A stretch of 64,000 nucleotides of DNA from the NCBI RefSeq assembly GCF_000191065.1, contig NZ_GL872283.1, forward strand, positions 987,055-1,051,054, written 5' to 3'. The notes under the pieces were generated by a model. It searched no databases. It saw only the letters and a program-made list of their open reading frames with translations, and was not told where the DNA came from. Both the position numbers and the translations under genes were made by a program. Each line of letters opens with the position of its first letter. Positions within the stretch are counted from its first letter, which is position 1. Positions 39,522-48,552 of the stretch are shown one piece after another. The DNA is from Prevotella multiformis DSM 16608. Its GTDB lineage: Bacteria; Bacteroidota; Bacteroidia; Bacteroidales; Bacteroidaceae.

Positions 39522-40670
39522 TTATTCTACTTCTTCAACAACGGTATTGGGTACTTCTTTTGATTTCAACATCTCATCCAGACTCTTGAAAGTATAGGCG
39601 GCCTTGTCCTTTACGAAGGTCTTTGAGAAACGGTCACGCAGACTCATGAGCTTCTGTACGGCTTCCTGATAGGTCTCGGCGGTGATGCGTTCTGCCATCG
39701 ACTTCGCATTTGTCGGAGTGAAGTCAAAGTATTGTACAAGATACTGCTGGAACTGTCGACGCTGGTTCTGGGTCATCTCCTGGAGCTGCAGGTTCATCTT
39801 GTCTTTCGTGCGATGAATGACAAAGACGAGCTCGTCCGGTTCACCACCACGCTGCCCGCGGTCATACTTCTTCCCATACTCAAAGTAGCAATCGCAGAAT
39901 CCCTTCTCTGAAAGTTCTTTAAGCTCCTGCATGGCCGGGTCGAGGACACGTCGACAGAAATCGGAAAACTTCTTGTAGTTGTTTTCTAGACGAAGCATCT
40001 TGCGGAACTCCAAAGTCTTGATGACCGTACGCCCCTTGTCTATCCATGACTCGATGAACATGTAAATACGCTGTGTATAACGGTTCTTGCAGGCGAAGAC
40101 AATCTGCTTCCCTAAGCGGTGATAGCCGAAGTCCAGGGAGACAAGACGCTCTGCAACAGTATGGTCGAGCTTCAGGATCGCGTATTTGTTATAGGATCTG
40201 TCCTCCGGGATATAGACATCACAGAGGTTGGTCGCCTTTGTGTATTTTCTTCCCTCCGCCGTTTTATAAGGTATTTCGACAGGGATAGAGGCCAGCATTT
40301 TCAGTGAATTGCGCAGCTGGGGATAATGGTTCGGGTCGACTCCCAGCTCCTTGAAAGGGAGCTTGATAGGCATGCGGCCGTCCTCATCCAGCTCGTCTGT
40401 CTGGAACAGATCCAGTTGGAAACTACGCTTGTTGTTCAGGATTCCATGCAGGATAGACTGCAGACTCTCGACGATAGACACCAGAATCCTCACCTGGATC
40501 AGGGAGTAGTCGTGGCGCATCATCGTCACGGCGATAGGCTGCAGAAGCCAGGTCTCCTCTTCTATGGGGATCAGGTCGTTCGAGATGGTACGGCTTTTCA
40601 AAGGAGCTTTCTGGGCCTTTGCCCCGCGCTTGCGGGTAACCTTCCGTGTGGTTGTCTTGTCCGTTGTCAT
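39522..40670 (-). CDS. Rep_3/RepB-family replication initiator, chromosomal
   Basis: The 382-residue protein belongs to the plasmid initiator family whose two winged-helix domains bind iterons. After a basic N-terminus (about 1-30, TTRKVTRKRGAKAQK), the conserved part runs VTMMRHDYSLIQVRILVSIVESLQ, LPFKELGVDPNHYPQLRNSLKMLASIPV, then FACKNRYTQRIYMFIESWIDKG...FRKMLRL and LKELSEKGFCDCYFEY. Such genes occur in Prevotella and Bacteroides chromosomes without other plasmid genes. A 66-68 nt tandem array directly follows the stop, and DnaA-box-like sites lie upstream. It may be domesticated or a relic of an integrated plasmid. Confidence 0.82.
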   Translation of the reverse strand: MTTDKTTTRKVTRKRGAKAQKAPLKSRTISNDLIPIEEETWLLQPIAVTMMRHDYSLIQVRILVSIVESLQSILHGILNNKRSFQLDLFQTDELDEDGRMPIKLPFKELGVDPNHYPQLRNSLKMLASIPVEIPYKTAEGRKYTKATNLCDVYIPEDRSYNKYAILKLDHTVAERLVSLDFGYHRLGKQIVFACKNRYTQRIYMFIESWIDKGRTVIKTLEFRKMLRLENNYKKFSDFCRRVLDPAMQELKELSEKGFCDCYFEYGKKYDRGQRGGEPDELVFVIHRTKDKMNLQLQEMTQNQRRQFQQYLVQYFDFTPTNAKSMAERITAETYQEAVQKLMSLRDRFSKTFVKDKAAYTFKSLDEMLKSKEVPNTVVEEVE

Positions 40671-40820
40671 ATATGCAATGTTTGCCTTTGTCTTGTAGTT
40701 TGTGAATCCTTCAAGCTACAAAGATACTGCTTTTATTTGAACTAACTATTAAAAACAACGAAAATGATAGGCTGCACTTTCTGAAAGCCGAATAAAACCC
40801 GGCCGGAATCCGACCGGGAC

Positions 40821-40873
40821 TTATCCATACTACATGCTTATCCCCACGTAGACGGACAGATCTGCGTGGGGAT
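40821..40873. promoter_or_regulatory. DnaA-box-like sites and inverted repeat upstream of the Rep_3 gene
   Basis: TTATCCATA (40821-40829) and TTATCCCCA (40838-40846) each differ from the DnaA box TTATCCACA at one base. The second overlaps an inverted repeat with arms ATCCCCACGTAGA (40840-40852) and TCTGCGTGGGGAT (40861-40873). A -7-like TATCTTTG for the rep gene lies at 40719-40726 on the minus strand. Otherwise 40671-41064 holds no gene. Confidence 0.4.
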
Positions 40874-41064
40874 TATCAGTTTACGGCCGGTTCACCGGAT
40901 ATTCTCGGATAGCGTACATGGCATCGCCCTGTGACCTGCGGATTCCCCCGTCCGGCTTATGGAGAGACAGACGGCGATTCTTACAGCAGGCGGCCCGCAT
41001 CGCTGTAAACAGCCCGACGGCGGCCGCTTCACCGTCACATGTACGATGACAATGCTACGACTTC

Positions 41065-41850
41065 CTAAAACGAAATGTTAAGTCCGGCCTCTACCGTGGT
41101 GTAGGTTTTCCTGATCGGTACGATAGGATTCGTGTCGTAGATCAAGCGGTAGGCGCCGTTGATTCCAATCTTGGGTGTAATATTGTATTTCATGTCGACG
41201 GCCCCGCCAAAGCGTGCTGCTTTGAAGTAACTGTCTGGCTTTGCCTGATGGATGGCCGTGGTCGTCAGTTCCCAATGGTCTCCGATATGATGCTTGCAGC
41301 TGACTGACAGGTGGCTCTTGATGCTGCGGCTGTAAGCGTGCAGCCGGGCAGGATTCGGAGAGGGATCATCCCATTTCTCAAACTCGTAGAACAGTCCCAC
41401 TGCGGCAAACATGAGGAACTTCTCTTTATTCACCAGCCGATAGCGCGACTGTAGTCCGGTAGAGATCTTATACTCCATCCCCCGGCTCTCAGCCCACTGT
41501 GATTCTGCGTAAGGATAGATTTCAAAGGCACGGCTTAACAGATAGCGGTATTCAACATGTACGTAACCGCCGCTGACGGTCGCCTTCTTGCCATAGGTCG
41601 AGAACTCCAGTTTGTTGATCAGGTTGATGACACGCTTGCGCCTGATCAGCAGGTTGAGATTGGCGGTATTCTTGAGTGTTAGTACGTTTTCCTTTTCGGT
41701 CTTGAAGTCGAGTACCGGCTGCAGAGACCCCTGTATGGTCTTCGTGCTGTCTATATCCATCGTCAGATTCTCCGAAAAAAGCATTTGCGAATAAGAGGGG
41801 AGATGAAACAAGAGTGCGGATAATAAAGAGAAGAGTGTTTTTTTTGTCAT
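41065..41850 (-). CDS. DUF481-type outer-membrane beta-barrel protein
   Basis: The 261-residue product has a signal peptide (TLFSLLSALLFHLPSYSQ, cleavage near residue 22). It continues as alternating strands rich in aromatic residues, including VSGGYVHVEYRYLLSRAFEIYPYAESQW and ISTGLQSRYRLVNKEKFLMFAAVGLFYEFEKW, and ends in a C-terminal phenylalanine (VEAGLNISF). This pattern and the spacing of YPYAESQW/GLQSRYR segments fit the DUF481 family of salt-stress-type outer-membrane proteins of unknown function. It stands alone. Confidence 0.75.
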   Translation of the reverse strand: MTKKTLFSLLSALLFHLPSYSQMLFSENLTMDIDSTKTIQGSLQPVLDFKTEKENVLTLKNTANLNLLIRRKRVINLINKLEFSTYGKKATVSGGYVHVEYRYLLSRAFEIYPYAESQWAESRGMEYKISTGLQSRYRLVNKEKFLMFAAVGLFYEFEKWDDPSPNPARLHAYSRSIKSHLSVSCKHHIGDHWELTTTAIHQAKPDSYFKAARFGGAVDMKYNITPKIGINGAYRLIYDTNPIVPIRKTYTTVEAGLNISF

Positions 41851-42070
41851 TGTTCTTTGTTTTCTTAGAGAATATGAAGTTCATTGAAATATAAGGACAG
41901 ACACACCCGTCTGTCCTGAAACTGTGCTGTGGAAAAAGCAGTCAGACCCGTCGGTCCTGATGGTGAAGGAAACGTCCGCCTGTCTGATAATTCAAGATAA
42001 GCCTGTTCTGAAAATCCCCGTCGGCGTATTGATACAGTTGAACATCTGCCGGATTCTTGTGGCTCTTTTA

Positions 42071-42172
42071 CCTTCATGCGCCACCTCCGGCTTTCTCTTT
42101 CAAGGTGTACAGCCTGTCATGCTCTTCAGGAAGGAAGACAGAATCTGTCCGCCTAATAGTCCTGAATCCATC
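42071..42172 (+). repeat. Dispersed intergenic repeat, copy C
   Basis: It aligns with copy A (9331): CTTCATGCGCCACCTCCGGC, TTTCTCTTTC, TCTTCAGGAAGG, AGAATCTGTCCGCCTAATAG and CCTGAATCC correspond in order. It lies in the 41851-42512 interval, which holds no gene that I can support. Confidence 0.45.
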
Positions 42173-42350
42173 ACCGGATTTTTCCAGAACCACCCCTATA
42201 TAGCGGACCGGCGGGGGGCCGCCGCCGGTCAGATACGGTCAAATTTGATGCACCTTATCATATATGCAGACGGGGTTCCCTTGCAGGAAGCCCCTGACCC
42301 CATGTCGGCAGACCGGATACGATGAAACCGTCCAGACCTTCGGGTCTTTT

Positions 42351-42480
42351 CCCTTTTATACAGCAATCTTCTGCTTTCTCTTTCGCTCGCATGGGTCTGC
42401 CGTGCTTTTGGAGAAGAAAGCAGAAGCTGCCAGTCTAAAAGGCAGACGACCTTCAAAGGCAGCTTTCAGCGTCTGCCCTT
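42351..42480 (+). repeat. Dispersed intergenic repeat, copy B
   Basis: It aligns with copy A over its full length: CCCTTTTATACAGCAATCTT, TTTCTCTTTCGCTCGCATGG, GAGAAGAAAGCAGAAGCTGC, AGTCTAAAAGGCAGACGACC and CTTCAAAGG. It is a direct-orientation neighbour of copy C, 180 nt downstream. Confidence 0.5.
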
Positions 42481-42512
42481 AAAGGTGTTTTCAGAACCGT
42501 TCCCTGAAAGTC

Positions 42513-42929
42513 TTACTTGTCGATGATCTGGACTTTCTTGTTCAGTTTGTCAATCTTAGACTGGAGCTTGGCCATTTTCTGCTCCATCTTGGTCATGTCC
42601 TTCTGACTCTTCGCCAGCTTCTTGTTGACGGCCTTTGTCTCCTCCAGTTTCTTGACGGTGTCTTTGGCCTGCTTTACAGTGCTTGAAGGGTCTGATGCCG
42701 TGAAATTGGTTGTGGCGCTGTTGGCATCGGCATTGACACTGGCGGCCTTTTCGCTGATGGCATTGTAATTGGCCTTTTCCTTCTCGTAATCGAGCTGGAG
42801 TTTGTTCAGCTTTGCCGTCAGATCGAGCACTTTCTGCTGCTCTTTCAGGTTGTTGACTATTGCGGTGTTCTGGGAAAAGCCGGTAAGGACTGACAATATC
42901 ATTATCCCCATCAATAATAATCTTTTCAT
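42513..42929 (-). CDS. Secreted/periplasmic coiled-coil protein
   Basis: The function is not recognised. The 138-residue product starts with a signal peptide KRLLLMGIMILSVLTGFSQ (cleavage near residue 20). The rest is mostly heptad-like helix: NNLKEQQKVLDLTAKLNKLQ and a C-terminal KKLAKSQKDMTKMEQKMAKL rich in Lys, with a short Ala/Ser/Thr linker between. The start at 42929 gives the signal peptide and lies 27 nt after a good promoter. It could be a small envelope structural protein. Confidence 0.75.
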   Translation of the reverse strand: MKRLLLMGIMILSVLTGFSQNTAIVNNLKEQQKVLDLTAKLNKLQLDYEKEKANYNAISEKAASVNADANSATTNFTASDPSSTVKQAKDTVKKLEETKAVNKKLAKSQKDMTKMEQKMAKLQSKIDKLNKKVQIIDK

Positions 42930-42956
42930 ATTTAAAGTCTGTTTAAAATTATGTTG

Positions 42957-42987
42957 CAAATATACGTATTTATCGTGGATCAACAAA
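42957..42987 (-). promoter_or_regulatory. Promoter of the coiled-coil protein gene
   Basis: On the minus strand TTTG (42984-42987), 19 nt, then TATATTTG (42957-42964) fits the consensus. A perfect DnaA box TTATCCACA (42991-42999, plus strand) abuts the -33 element. Confidence 0.7.
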
Positions 42988-43106
42988 GATTTATCCACAA
43001 TTTTTTCGGTTGTATAGTCGAAATCCCTCTGCGGATACGGGAGACGAGAGCTTTCTGCTGGAACAGGTTCAGCCCTCCTGCCCATGCTGACGGACAGGGC
43101 AGGGCA

Positions 43107-43961
43107 TCAGATACTGTCTGTCGACGGCTGTCTGCCTCTGTCGTCTTTCGGATGCCTCATGCCTAAACCGATGTCATCCAGCAGTCCGTCCAGCGCTCCT
43201 CCCAGTATTCCTTTAATGGCTGTCGCGGCAGGATCGACCACGTTTTCCTGTATCATTTTCTGAGCTTTCTGCTTGAGCTGTTCTTTCACGTTTATCTCCG
43301 ATTTCTTGTAATACTGCTCTGCGGCTTTCCGGAGATCGTCTTCGTCGACCGTGAAGATATGGCCCAAAAGACCTAAAGAAACGATGTAGTCCTTGCCGTT
43401 ATAGTGGACTTTCCCCAGAGAGCAGACGACGTAATTGTCGACGGTCACGAGGTCGTCAATGGCCGACCTGATCACTTTGCCGGCAAACACATTGCTGATG
43501 GTGCGGAAGGCATTGTCGATGACTTCATTGCCGGTGGTATTGGCGGTGTCGTTGGCTGCATCCGTCACCGTTGCCGTTATCACATCTGCGAGCACTTCCC
43601 GGTGCTGCTCCGGCTTGGGACAGGTAAGAACCAGCACGAATAAAACAGCGGCAAGCACGACGAGGCCTCCCGCCAGACAGCCCGCATGGCTCTTCTTTGA
43701 AGGCCGCCCGGCAGGTGCCGTCCCGGCGGAGGGGGTGACGGGGGAGGCTTCTACAAAGGGGACTCCTTCCACATCTGGTTTTCTGTCAGAGTGTTCGCTT
43801 TCCTCTAAAAGCGTGCGGAGCTCCTTTATCTGCCAGGCCGGAATCCACTGTGTTCCGTCAGCCGGCATCACCAAGGTCGTTGCCTGCAGCTTTCGCCCGG
43901 CCAATTCCCGGAGGCTGTAAGGACCTCTTTTTTCATTGTCAGCACTGATATAATACTCCAT
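43107..43961 (-). CDS. GYF_2-domain (DUF4339) membrane protein
   Basis: The 284-residue product begins with a GYF_2 domain (MEYYISADNEKRGPYSLREL..., Trp in QWIPAW, about 1-50). A proline/serine linker and one membrane helix (GCLAGGLVVLAAVLFVLVLTC, about 95-115) follow. The remainder is an acidic part with VLADVITATVTDAANDTANTT and a KVHYNGKDYIVSLGLLGHIFTVDEDDL segment resembling a small DUF4359-like domain. The start at 43961 was chosen because the GYF_2 domain begins there, not at 44105. The role is unknown; related proteins are membrane anchors with cytosolic peptide-binding heads. Confidence 0.72.
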   Translation of the reverse strand: MEYYISADNEKRGPYSLRELAGRKLQATTLVMPADGTQWIPAWQIKELRTLLEESEHSDRKPDVEGVPFVEASPVTPSAGTAPAGRPSKKSHAGCLAGGLVVLAAVLFVLVLTCPKPEQHREVLADVITATVTDAANDTANTTGNEVIDNAFRTISNVFAGKVIRSAIDDLVTVDNYVVCSLGKVHYNGKDYIVSLGLLGHIFTVDEDDLRKAAEQYYKKSEINVKEQLKQKAQKMIQENVVDPAATAIKGILGGALDGLLDDIGLGMRHPKDDRGRQPSTDSI

Positions 43962-44417
43962 TTTCTTTGATTTTGAAAGTCGGGGAGCGAAAAAGAAAAG
44001 CATCCGTATCTCTTTACTTCCCCCCAGTCGGTTTTTGAGGGTGCGAAGATAAACATTATTTCCTGAACTGGCAAAAAACTCTCCCCTTTTTCTATATTCT
44101 GACATGAGAACAGTCCGATCCGTCGGATACTCATGTCCTCCTGACCTTGCCGCTTATCCAAACGGGAAAAAGTCGCCCCGCCTGTCCCGTCCGTCCTTGA
44201 GGGCAATATTGGTATGGAGACAGACATAGAAGGCAATGGTTATTCTGTAAGGTATTTTCTTCGCCTCATCCGCTGTTGTCTCTCTCGCTTCCTTCTCCCC
44301 GGGCTGTCTGACAACGCAGGATGGAAAGCAAAGGAAGGGATAAATCGGCCGGCTCTGTAAATCCCTTATTGACAGCGGATTGTCATGCGGATCTGAAGAG
44401 GTGCTTTCTTGCGTTGC

Positions 44418-44505
44418 AAACAGGCGTTACCCGGGCTCCAATCGGGCGTTACTTGAAGTCCAATCGGGCGTTACTTGGAAGTCAGACGGTGCTTGGTTGC
44501 AAAAC
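44418..44505. repeat. Tandem repeat, period 22 nt, GGGCGTTACTTG core
   Basis: Four 22-nt units start at 44418, 44440, 44462 and 44484. Units 2 and 3 begin AATCGGGCGTTACTTG; unit 1 has AAACAGGCGTTACCCG and unit 4 is degenerate. The unit contains the dyad ACTTGAAGT in copy 2. The surrounding 43962-44993 interval has no gene that I can support despite some open frames. Confidence 0.8.
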
Positions 44506-44993
44506 AGGGAGATGTCGGCAGGATTCAAGTATGCGTTTTTCGGCTGTAAAATCAGTGCCCCGGAAGGATGTTTTGTAAAATTGTTTCACATTCATCGGCT
44601 GCAATATCTCCGTCAACCGGACAAGACCGAATGGGTGGACATTCGGGAAAGACAGCCTCCTCCCTTGCACATCAGCCTCCTCGAAGGCATGCCGCATGGC
44701 AGGGTGCTGCTGGTATGCCCGGTTGTGGTAAAACTTCCGCCGGCAAGCAGGAAATACCCGCCCGGCACACCGGCAGACATGTACATCCGTCTCTTGGGTC
44801 AATGCAACGCATGAGCGCTGAAGGCAGGGTGGGGGGCGATGGTCTTTTGTTACCTCTGCGTTGCAGTTTTGATTTCCCGAAGGTGGAAGCGGAGCGTTTT
44901 TTTGTTGTATTGTTTGCACGTTTTAGGAGAAAAGCATAATTTTGCGGCCATATATTCAGACAACTCAATTAGGTATCTAAAAAACAAAGGAAA

Positions 44994-45704
44994 ATGATCG
45001 AACTGATACAGCCATACGTGGCGATTGCCGTGAAACTCATCACGGGTATGATTGGTATTCTGACCTTTCTGAGAATCACGGGCAAGACCCAGATGGGACA
45101 GCTGACACCGCTTGATACGGTAAGTGCATTCGTCATCGGCGCATTGGTCGGCGGTGTGCTTTATAATCCGGACATGACGATATGGCATCTTATCTTTGCC
45201 CTTGCCGTCTGGACAGGCTTCAATATGCTCGTCCGCTTTGCCATGCGCTCATCCATGTTGCGCCATCTTATAAAAGGAGAAAGCGTCTTCCTGGTGAAAG
45301 ACGGTATCATCAATTTCAAGAATTTCAAGCGGAACAGCCTTGAAATGGAGCAGTTCAGACTGATGCTGAGGCAGAAGGGGATCTTCTCGATGTTTGATGT
45401 CGAGGATGTTCTTTTTGAAGCAAACGGTGCCGTCACGGTACTTTCCCCGGGAGACACCTCCTATTCTGTCCTGTTGGTGAACAACGGTCAGATTGTAGAG
45501 AGCAGCCTCGCCAAGGCCGGGAAGTCGCAGGCATGGGTACTGTGCGCCATCAAGCGGAACGGGTTCAAGGGGGCTTCGGAACTGTTCTGCATGGAATGGA
45601 CGCCCCGGAAGGGTTTTTATTTTGTCACGTTCGAAGGTCATGTCAAGCGCGGAAAAGATGAGGTGGACGCCGATGAGATAGACCCGGACAACGCACAGGT
45701 ATAG
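44994..45704 (+). CDS. DUF421 family membrane protein (YetF-like)
   Basis: The 236-residue product has three N-terminal membrane helices (VAIAVKLITGMIGILTFLRIT, TVSAFVIGALVGGVLYNP, IWHLIFALAVWTGFNMLV). The DUF421 core follows, with a LIKGESVFLVKDGIINFKNFKRNSLEMEQFRLMLRQKGIF segment and VEDVLFEANGAVTVL. The usual start TFLRITGKTQMGQLTPLDTV is strongly conserved in the family. The function is unknown. Acidic residues dominate the last 20 positions. Confidence 0.87.
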   Translation: MIELIQPYVAIAVKLITGMIGILTFLRITGKTQMGQLTPLDTVSAFVIGALVGGVLYNPDMTIWHLIFALAVWTGFNMLVRFAMRSSMLRHLIKGESVFLVKDGIINFKNFKRNSLEMEQFRLMLRQKGIFSMFDVEDVLFEANGAVTVLSPGDTSYSVLLVNNGQIVESSLAKAGKSQAWVLCAIKRNGFKGASELFCMEWTPRKGFYFVTFEGHVKRGKDEVDADEIDPDNAQV

Positions 45705-46012
45705 GCCTGCCGTTCTCCTTCTGAGGCATCAGCAGGAAGAAAGGGCATCGGGAAAATCTGCACAGGACTCCCGCATGGACGGGCCGGGGAAAGCCGGAGC
45801 CTCCCTAAGCAGTGCGCCGGCGGGGATTCCCTGAAGCAGCATAAGATGGAGGCAGCTGGCTATGGCTGTCGGCAATCATTACAGACGGTTGCTGACGGAC
45901 ACAACCAGCTGCCTTCACCGTTGTTTTTTCTTCTATTCTTGCACAAAGCCTATTTATGTGCGCATGATTATAAGGTAAGTGTTTTAAAATACTTTAAAAT
46001 AGGAGCGGCATA

Positions 46013-46045
46013 CTTGTCATTTTATTTCCCTTTTTACTATCTTTG
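46013..46045 (+). promoter_or_regulatory. Promoter of ffh
   Basis: TATCTTTG (46038-46045) is a full -7 match, preceded at about 20 nt by CTTG (46013-46016), a one-base variant of TTTG. The rest of 45705-46012 has no gene that I can support. Confidence 0.55.
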
Positions 46046-46082
46046 TATGATAGAACAAAAATAAGTACTCTTTTTAAAAGCA

Positions 46083-47444
46083 ATGTTTGAAAATTTAAGC
46101 GACCGTCTTGAACGCTCTTTTAAGATTCTTAAAGGAGAAGGAAAGATAACAGAAATAAATGTAGCGGAAACCCTGAAGGACGTGCGCAGAGCCCTGCTCG
46201 ATGCCGATGTCAACTATAAAGTCGCCAAATCCTTTACTGACACCGTCAAGCAGAAGGCATTGGGCATGAACGTGTTGACAGCCGTCAAGCCCGGTCAGCT
46301 CATGGTGAAGATCGTACATGACGAACTGGCGGAGCTGATGGGCGGCGAGGCCGTAGGGTTGAACCTTTCCGGACGTCCGGCGGTCATTCTGATGAGTGGT
46401 CTGCAGGGTTCCGGTAAGACTACATTCTCCGGGAAGCTGGCGAACATGCTGAAGACGAAGGAGCATAAGAATCCTCTGCTGGTCGCCTGTGACGTTTACC
46501 GTCCTGCCGCTGTCGAGCAGTTGAAGGTTGTCGGCGGACAGGTCGGTGCACCTGTGTACAGCGAACCCGGGAACAAGAATGTGAACGAGATAGCCGATCA
46601 TGCCATCGCCGAGGCAAAGGCACGGGGAAATGACGTGGTGATCATCGATACCGCCGGGCGCCTGGCGGTGGACGAGGAGATGATGGACGAGATAGAAAGT
46701 CTCAAGAACCATGTGAATCCTGACGAGACACTGTTCGTCGTCGACTCCATGACGGGGCAGGATGCGGTAAATACAGCCAAGGAGTTTAATGACCGGCTGG
46801 ACTTCAACGGTGTAGTCCTTACAAAGCTCGACGGTGACACACGTGGCGGAGCAGCCCTGTCGATCCGCACCGTCGTGACGAAGCCTATCAAATTCATCGG
46901 TACAGGCGAAAAGATGGAGGCGGTCGACGTGTTCCATCCGGGGCGTATGGCCGACCGCATTTTGGGCATGGGTGATGTCGTTTCCCTTGTCGAGCGTGCG
47001 CAGGAACAGTTTGATGAAGAAGAGGCGAAACGCCTGCAGAAGAAGATCCAGAAGAACCAGTTTGACTTCAATGATTTCTACAACCAGATCCAGCAGATCA
47101 AGAAGATGGGCAATCTCAAGGACCTGGCCTCGATGATTCCCGGAGTGGGCAAGGCCATCCGCGACGTAGACATCGATGACAATGCCTTCAAGGGCATTGA
47201 GGCCATCATCCAGAGCATGACGCCGAAGGAACGATCGCACCCGGAGGTGCTGAACAATTCCCGCCGGCAGCGTATCGCCAAGGGGTCGGGTACGAATCTG
47301 CAGGAGGTTAACCGCCTGATCAAACAGTTCGACCAGACCCGCAAGATGATGAAGATGGTCACCGGATCGAAGATGGCCGGCATGATGGGACGTATGAAGG
47401 GCATGAAAGGAATGCCCGGCATGCCGAAGATGCCCAAGCTGTAA
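46083..47444 (+). CDS. ffh: Signal recognition particle protein Ffh
   Basis: Ffh binds signal peptides of nascent chains and SRP RNA and delivers ribosomes to FtsY. The 453-residue protein has the N domain (1-90), the GTPase G domain (SGLQGSGKTTFSGKLANML at about 105-123, DTAGRLAVDEEMM, TKLDGDTRGGAALSIR, GTGEKMEAVDVFHPGRMADRILGMGDV) and a methionine-rich M domain ending MGRMKGMKGMPGMPKMPKL. SRP RNA itself was not found in the window. folD follows after 31 nt. Confidence 0.98.
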   Translation: MFENLSDRLERSFKILKGEGKITEINVAETLKDVRRALLDADVNYKVAKSFTDTVKQKALGMNVLTAVKPGQLMVKIVHDELAELMGGEAVGLNLSGRPAVILMSGLQGSGKTTFSGKLANMLKTKEHKNPLLVACDVYRPAAVEQLKVVGGQVGAPVYSEPGNKNVNEIADHAIAEAKARGNDVVIIDTAGRLAVDEEMMDEIESLKNHVNPDETLFVVDSMTGQDAVNTAKEFNDRLDFNGVVLTKLDGDTRGGAALSIRTVVTKPIKFIGTGEKMEAVDVFHPGRMADRILGMGDVVSLVERAQEQFDEEEAKRLQKKIQKNQFDFNDFYNQIQQIKKMGNLKDLASMIPGVGKAIRDVDIDDNAFKGIEAIIQSMTPKERSHPEVLNNSRRQRIAKGSGTNLQEVNRLIKQFDQTRKMMKMVTGSKMAGMMGRMKGMKGMPGMPKMPKL

Positions 47445-47475
47445 CAGACTTTTATTTATCAATTAATACTTTACT

Positions 47476-48360
47476 ATGGAATATCAGTTAATCGACGGAA
47501 AGGCAACCGCCACTGCCATCAAGCAGGAGATTGCCGAGGAAGTGAAGGCTATTGTAGCCGCAGGTGGAAAGCAGCCTCATCTGGCCGCCATATTGGTGGG
47601 GCACGACGGGGGAAGTGAAACCTATGTGAAGAATAAGGTGATTGCCTGTGAACAATGTGGCTTCAAATCCACGCTGATCCGTTTCGAGGCTGATGTTACC
47701 GAAGAGGAGCTTCTGGCCTGTGTGGAGAAGCTGAACAGAGATGCGGATGTAGACGGCTTTATCGTCCAGCTGCCGCTGCCGAAACATATCGATGAGCAGA
47801 AGATCATCATGGCGGTCGACTATCGCAAGGATGTGGATGGATTCCATCCCATCAATGTCGGACGGATGTCCATCGGGCTCCCATGTTTCATATCCGCTAC
47901 ACCGCTGGGTATCCTGACCTTGCTGCAGCATTATAAGATTGAAACGTCCGGGAAGAAGTGCGTCGTGCTGGGAAGAAGCAACATCGTCGGCAAGCCTATG
48001 GCACAGCTGATGATGCAGAAACAGTACGGCGATGCCACCGTGACGGTCTGCCATTCCCATTCGAGGGATCTGAAGAAGGAATGCCGTGAGGCCGACATCA
48101 TCATCGCGGCAATCGGCAGACCGGACTTTGTAACGGCCGACATGGTAAAGCCGGGGGCCGTCGTCATAGATGTCGGTACGACCCGTGTGCCGGACTCTTC
48201 GCGCAAGAGCGGATTCCGGCTGAACGGAGATGTGAAGTTCGACGAGGTCGCTCCTCGCTGTTCTTTCATTACTCCGGTACCGGGTGGAGTGGGACCGATG
48301 ACGATCTGCTCGCTGATGAAGAATACGCTTGCTGCGGGCAAGAAAGAATATTATCAATAG
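47476..48360 (+). CDS. folD: Bifunctional methylenetetrahydrofolate dehydrogenase/cyclohydrolase FolD
   Basis: FolD interconverts 5,10-methylene-, methenyl- and 10-formyl-tetrahydrofolate in one-carbon metabolism. The 294-residue protein has [18 protein letters not shown] with the catalytic lysine (about residue 56), [14 protein letters not shown], the NADP loop [17 protein letters not shown] (about 155-171) and the terminal [21 protein letters not shown]. The next gene begins directly after its stop codon. Confidence 0.97.
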   Translation: MEYQLIDGKATATAIKQEIAEEVKAIVAAGGKQPHLAAILVGHDGGSETYVKNKVIACEQCGFKSTLIRFEADVTEEELLACVEKLNRDADVDGFIVQLPLPKHIDEQKIIMAVDYRKDVDGFHPINVGRMSIGLPCFISATPLGILTLLQHYKIETSGKKCVVLGRSNIVGKPMAQLMMQKQYGDATVTVCHSHSRDLKKECREADIIIAAIGRPDFVTADMVKPGAVVIDVGTTRVPDSSRKSGFRLNGDVKFDEVAPRCSFITPVPGGVGPMTICSLMKNTLAAGKKEYYQ

Positions 48361-48540
48361 ATGACAGCAGAAGAATATTTCCAGCTGGGGAACGAATGCC
48401 GGAAGAAAGGAGACTGGCAGAATGCCTTGGCAAACTATATGGAGGCTATCGAGCTGGACTCTGAGTCTCCGGCTGTCGTTGCGAAAGAGATGCTGGAGAG
48501 TATTCTCAACTTCTATAACAAGGATGCATATAATCCTTAA
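48361..48540 (+). CDS. 59-residue TPR-like protein
   Basis: It starts at the base after the folD stop and ends 12 nt before the ferredoxin-type gene. The product begins MTAEEYFQLGNECRKKGDW and continues QNALANYMEAIELDSESPAV, one typical tetratricopeptide repeat (G8, A20/Y27-like and P38-like positions). A second helix pair ends at YNKDAYNP. It may mediate assembly of the oxidoreductase encoded downstream; that role is inferred from position. The tight packing supports its being a real gene. Confidence 0.8.
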   Translation: MTAEEYFQLGNECRKKGDWQNALANYMEAIELDSESPAVVAKEMLESILNFYNKDAYNP

Positions 48541-48552
48541 AATACAAAAACT

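Noticed and set aside
41924..42482. Open frames of 133 and 72 codons
   Set aside because: They cover repeat copies C and B; the similarity is explained by the repeated DNA and no promoter or family supports them.
42991..42999. Chromosomal origin at the DnaA box
   Set aside because: A single perfect box without a cluster or dnaA nearby is not enough for oriC.
44321..44939. Open frames in the interval before the DUF421 gene
   Set aside because: They overlap one another on both strands, include the 22-nt array and lack any conserved domain.
46095..47462. Minus-strand open frame opposite ffh
   Set aside because: It mirrors ffh and shows no domain.
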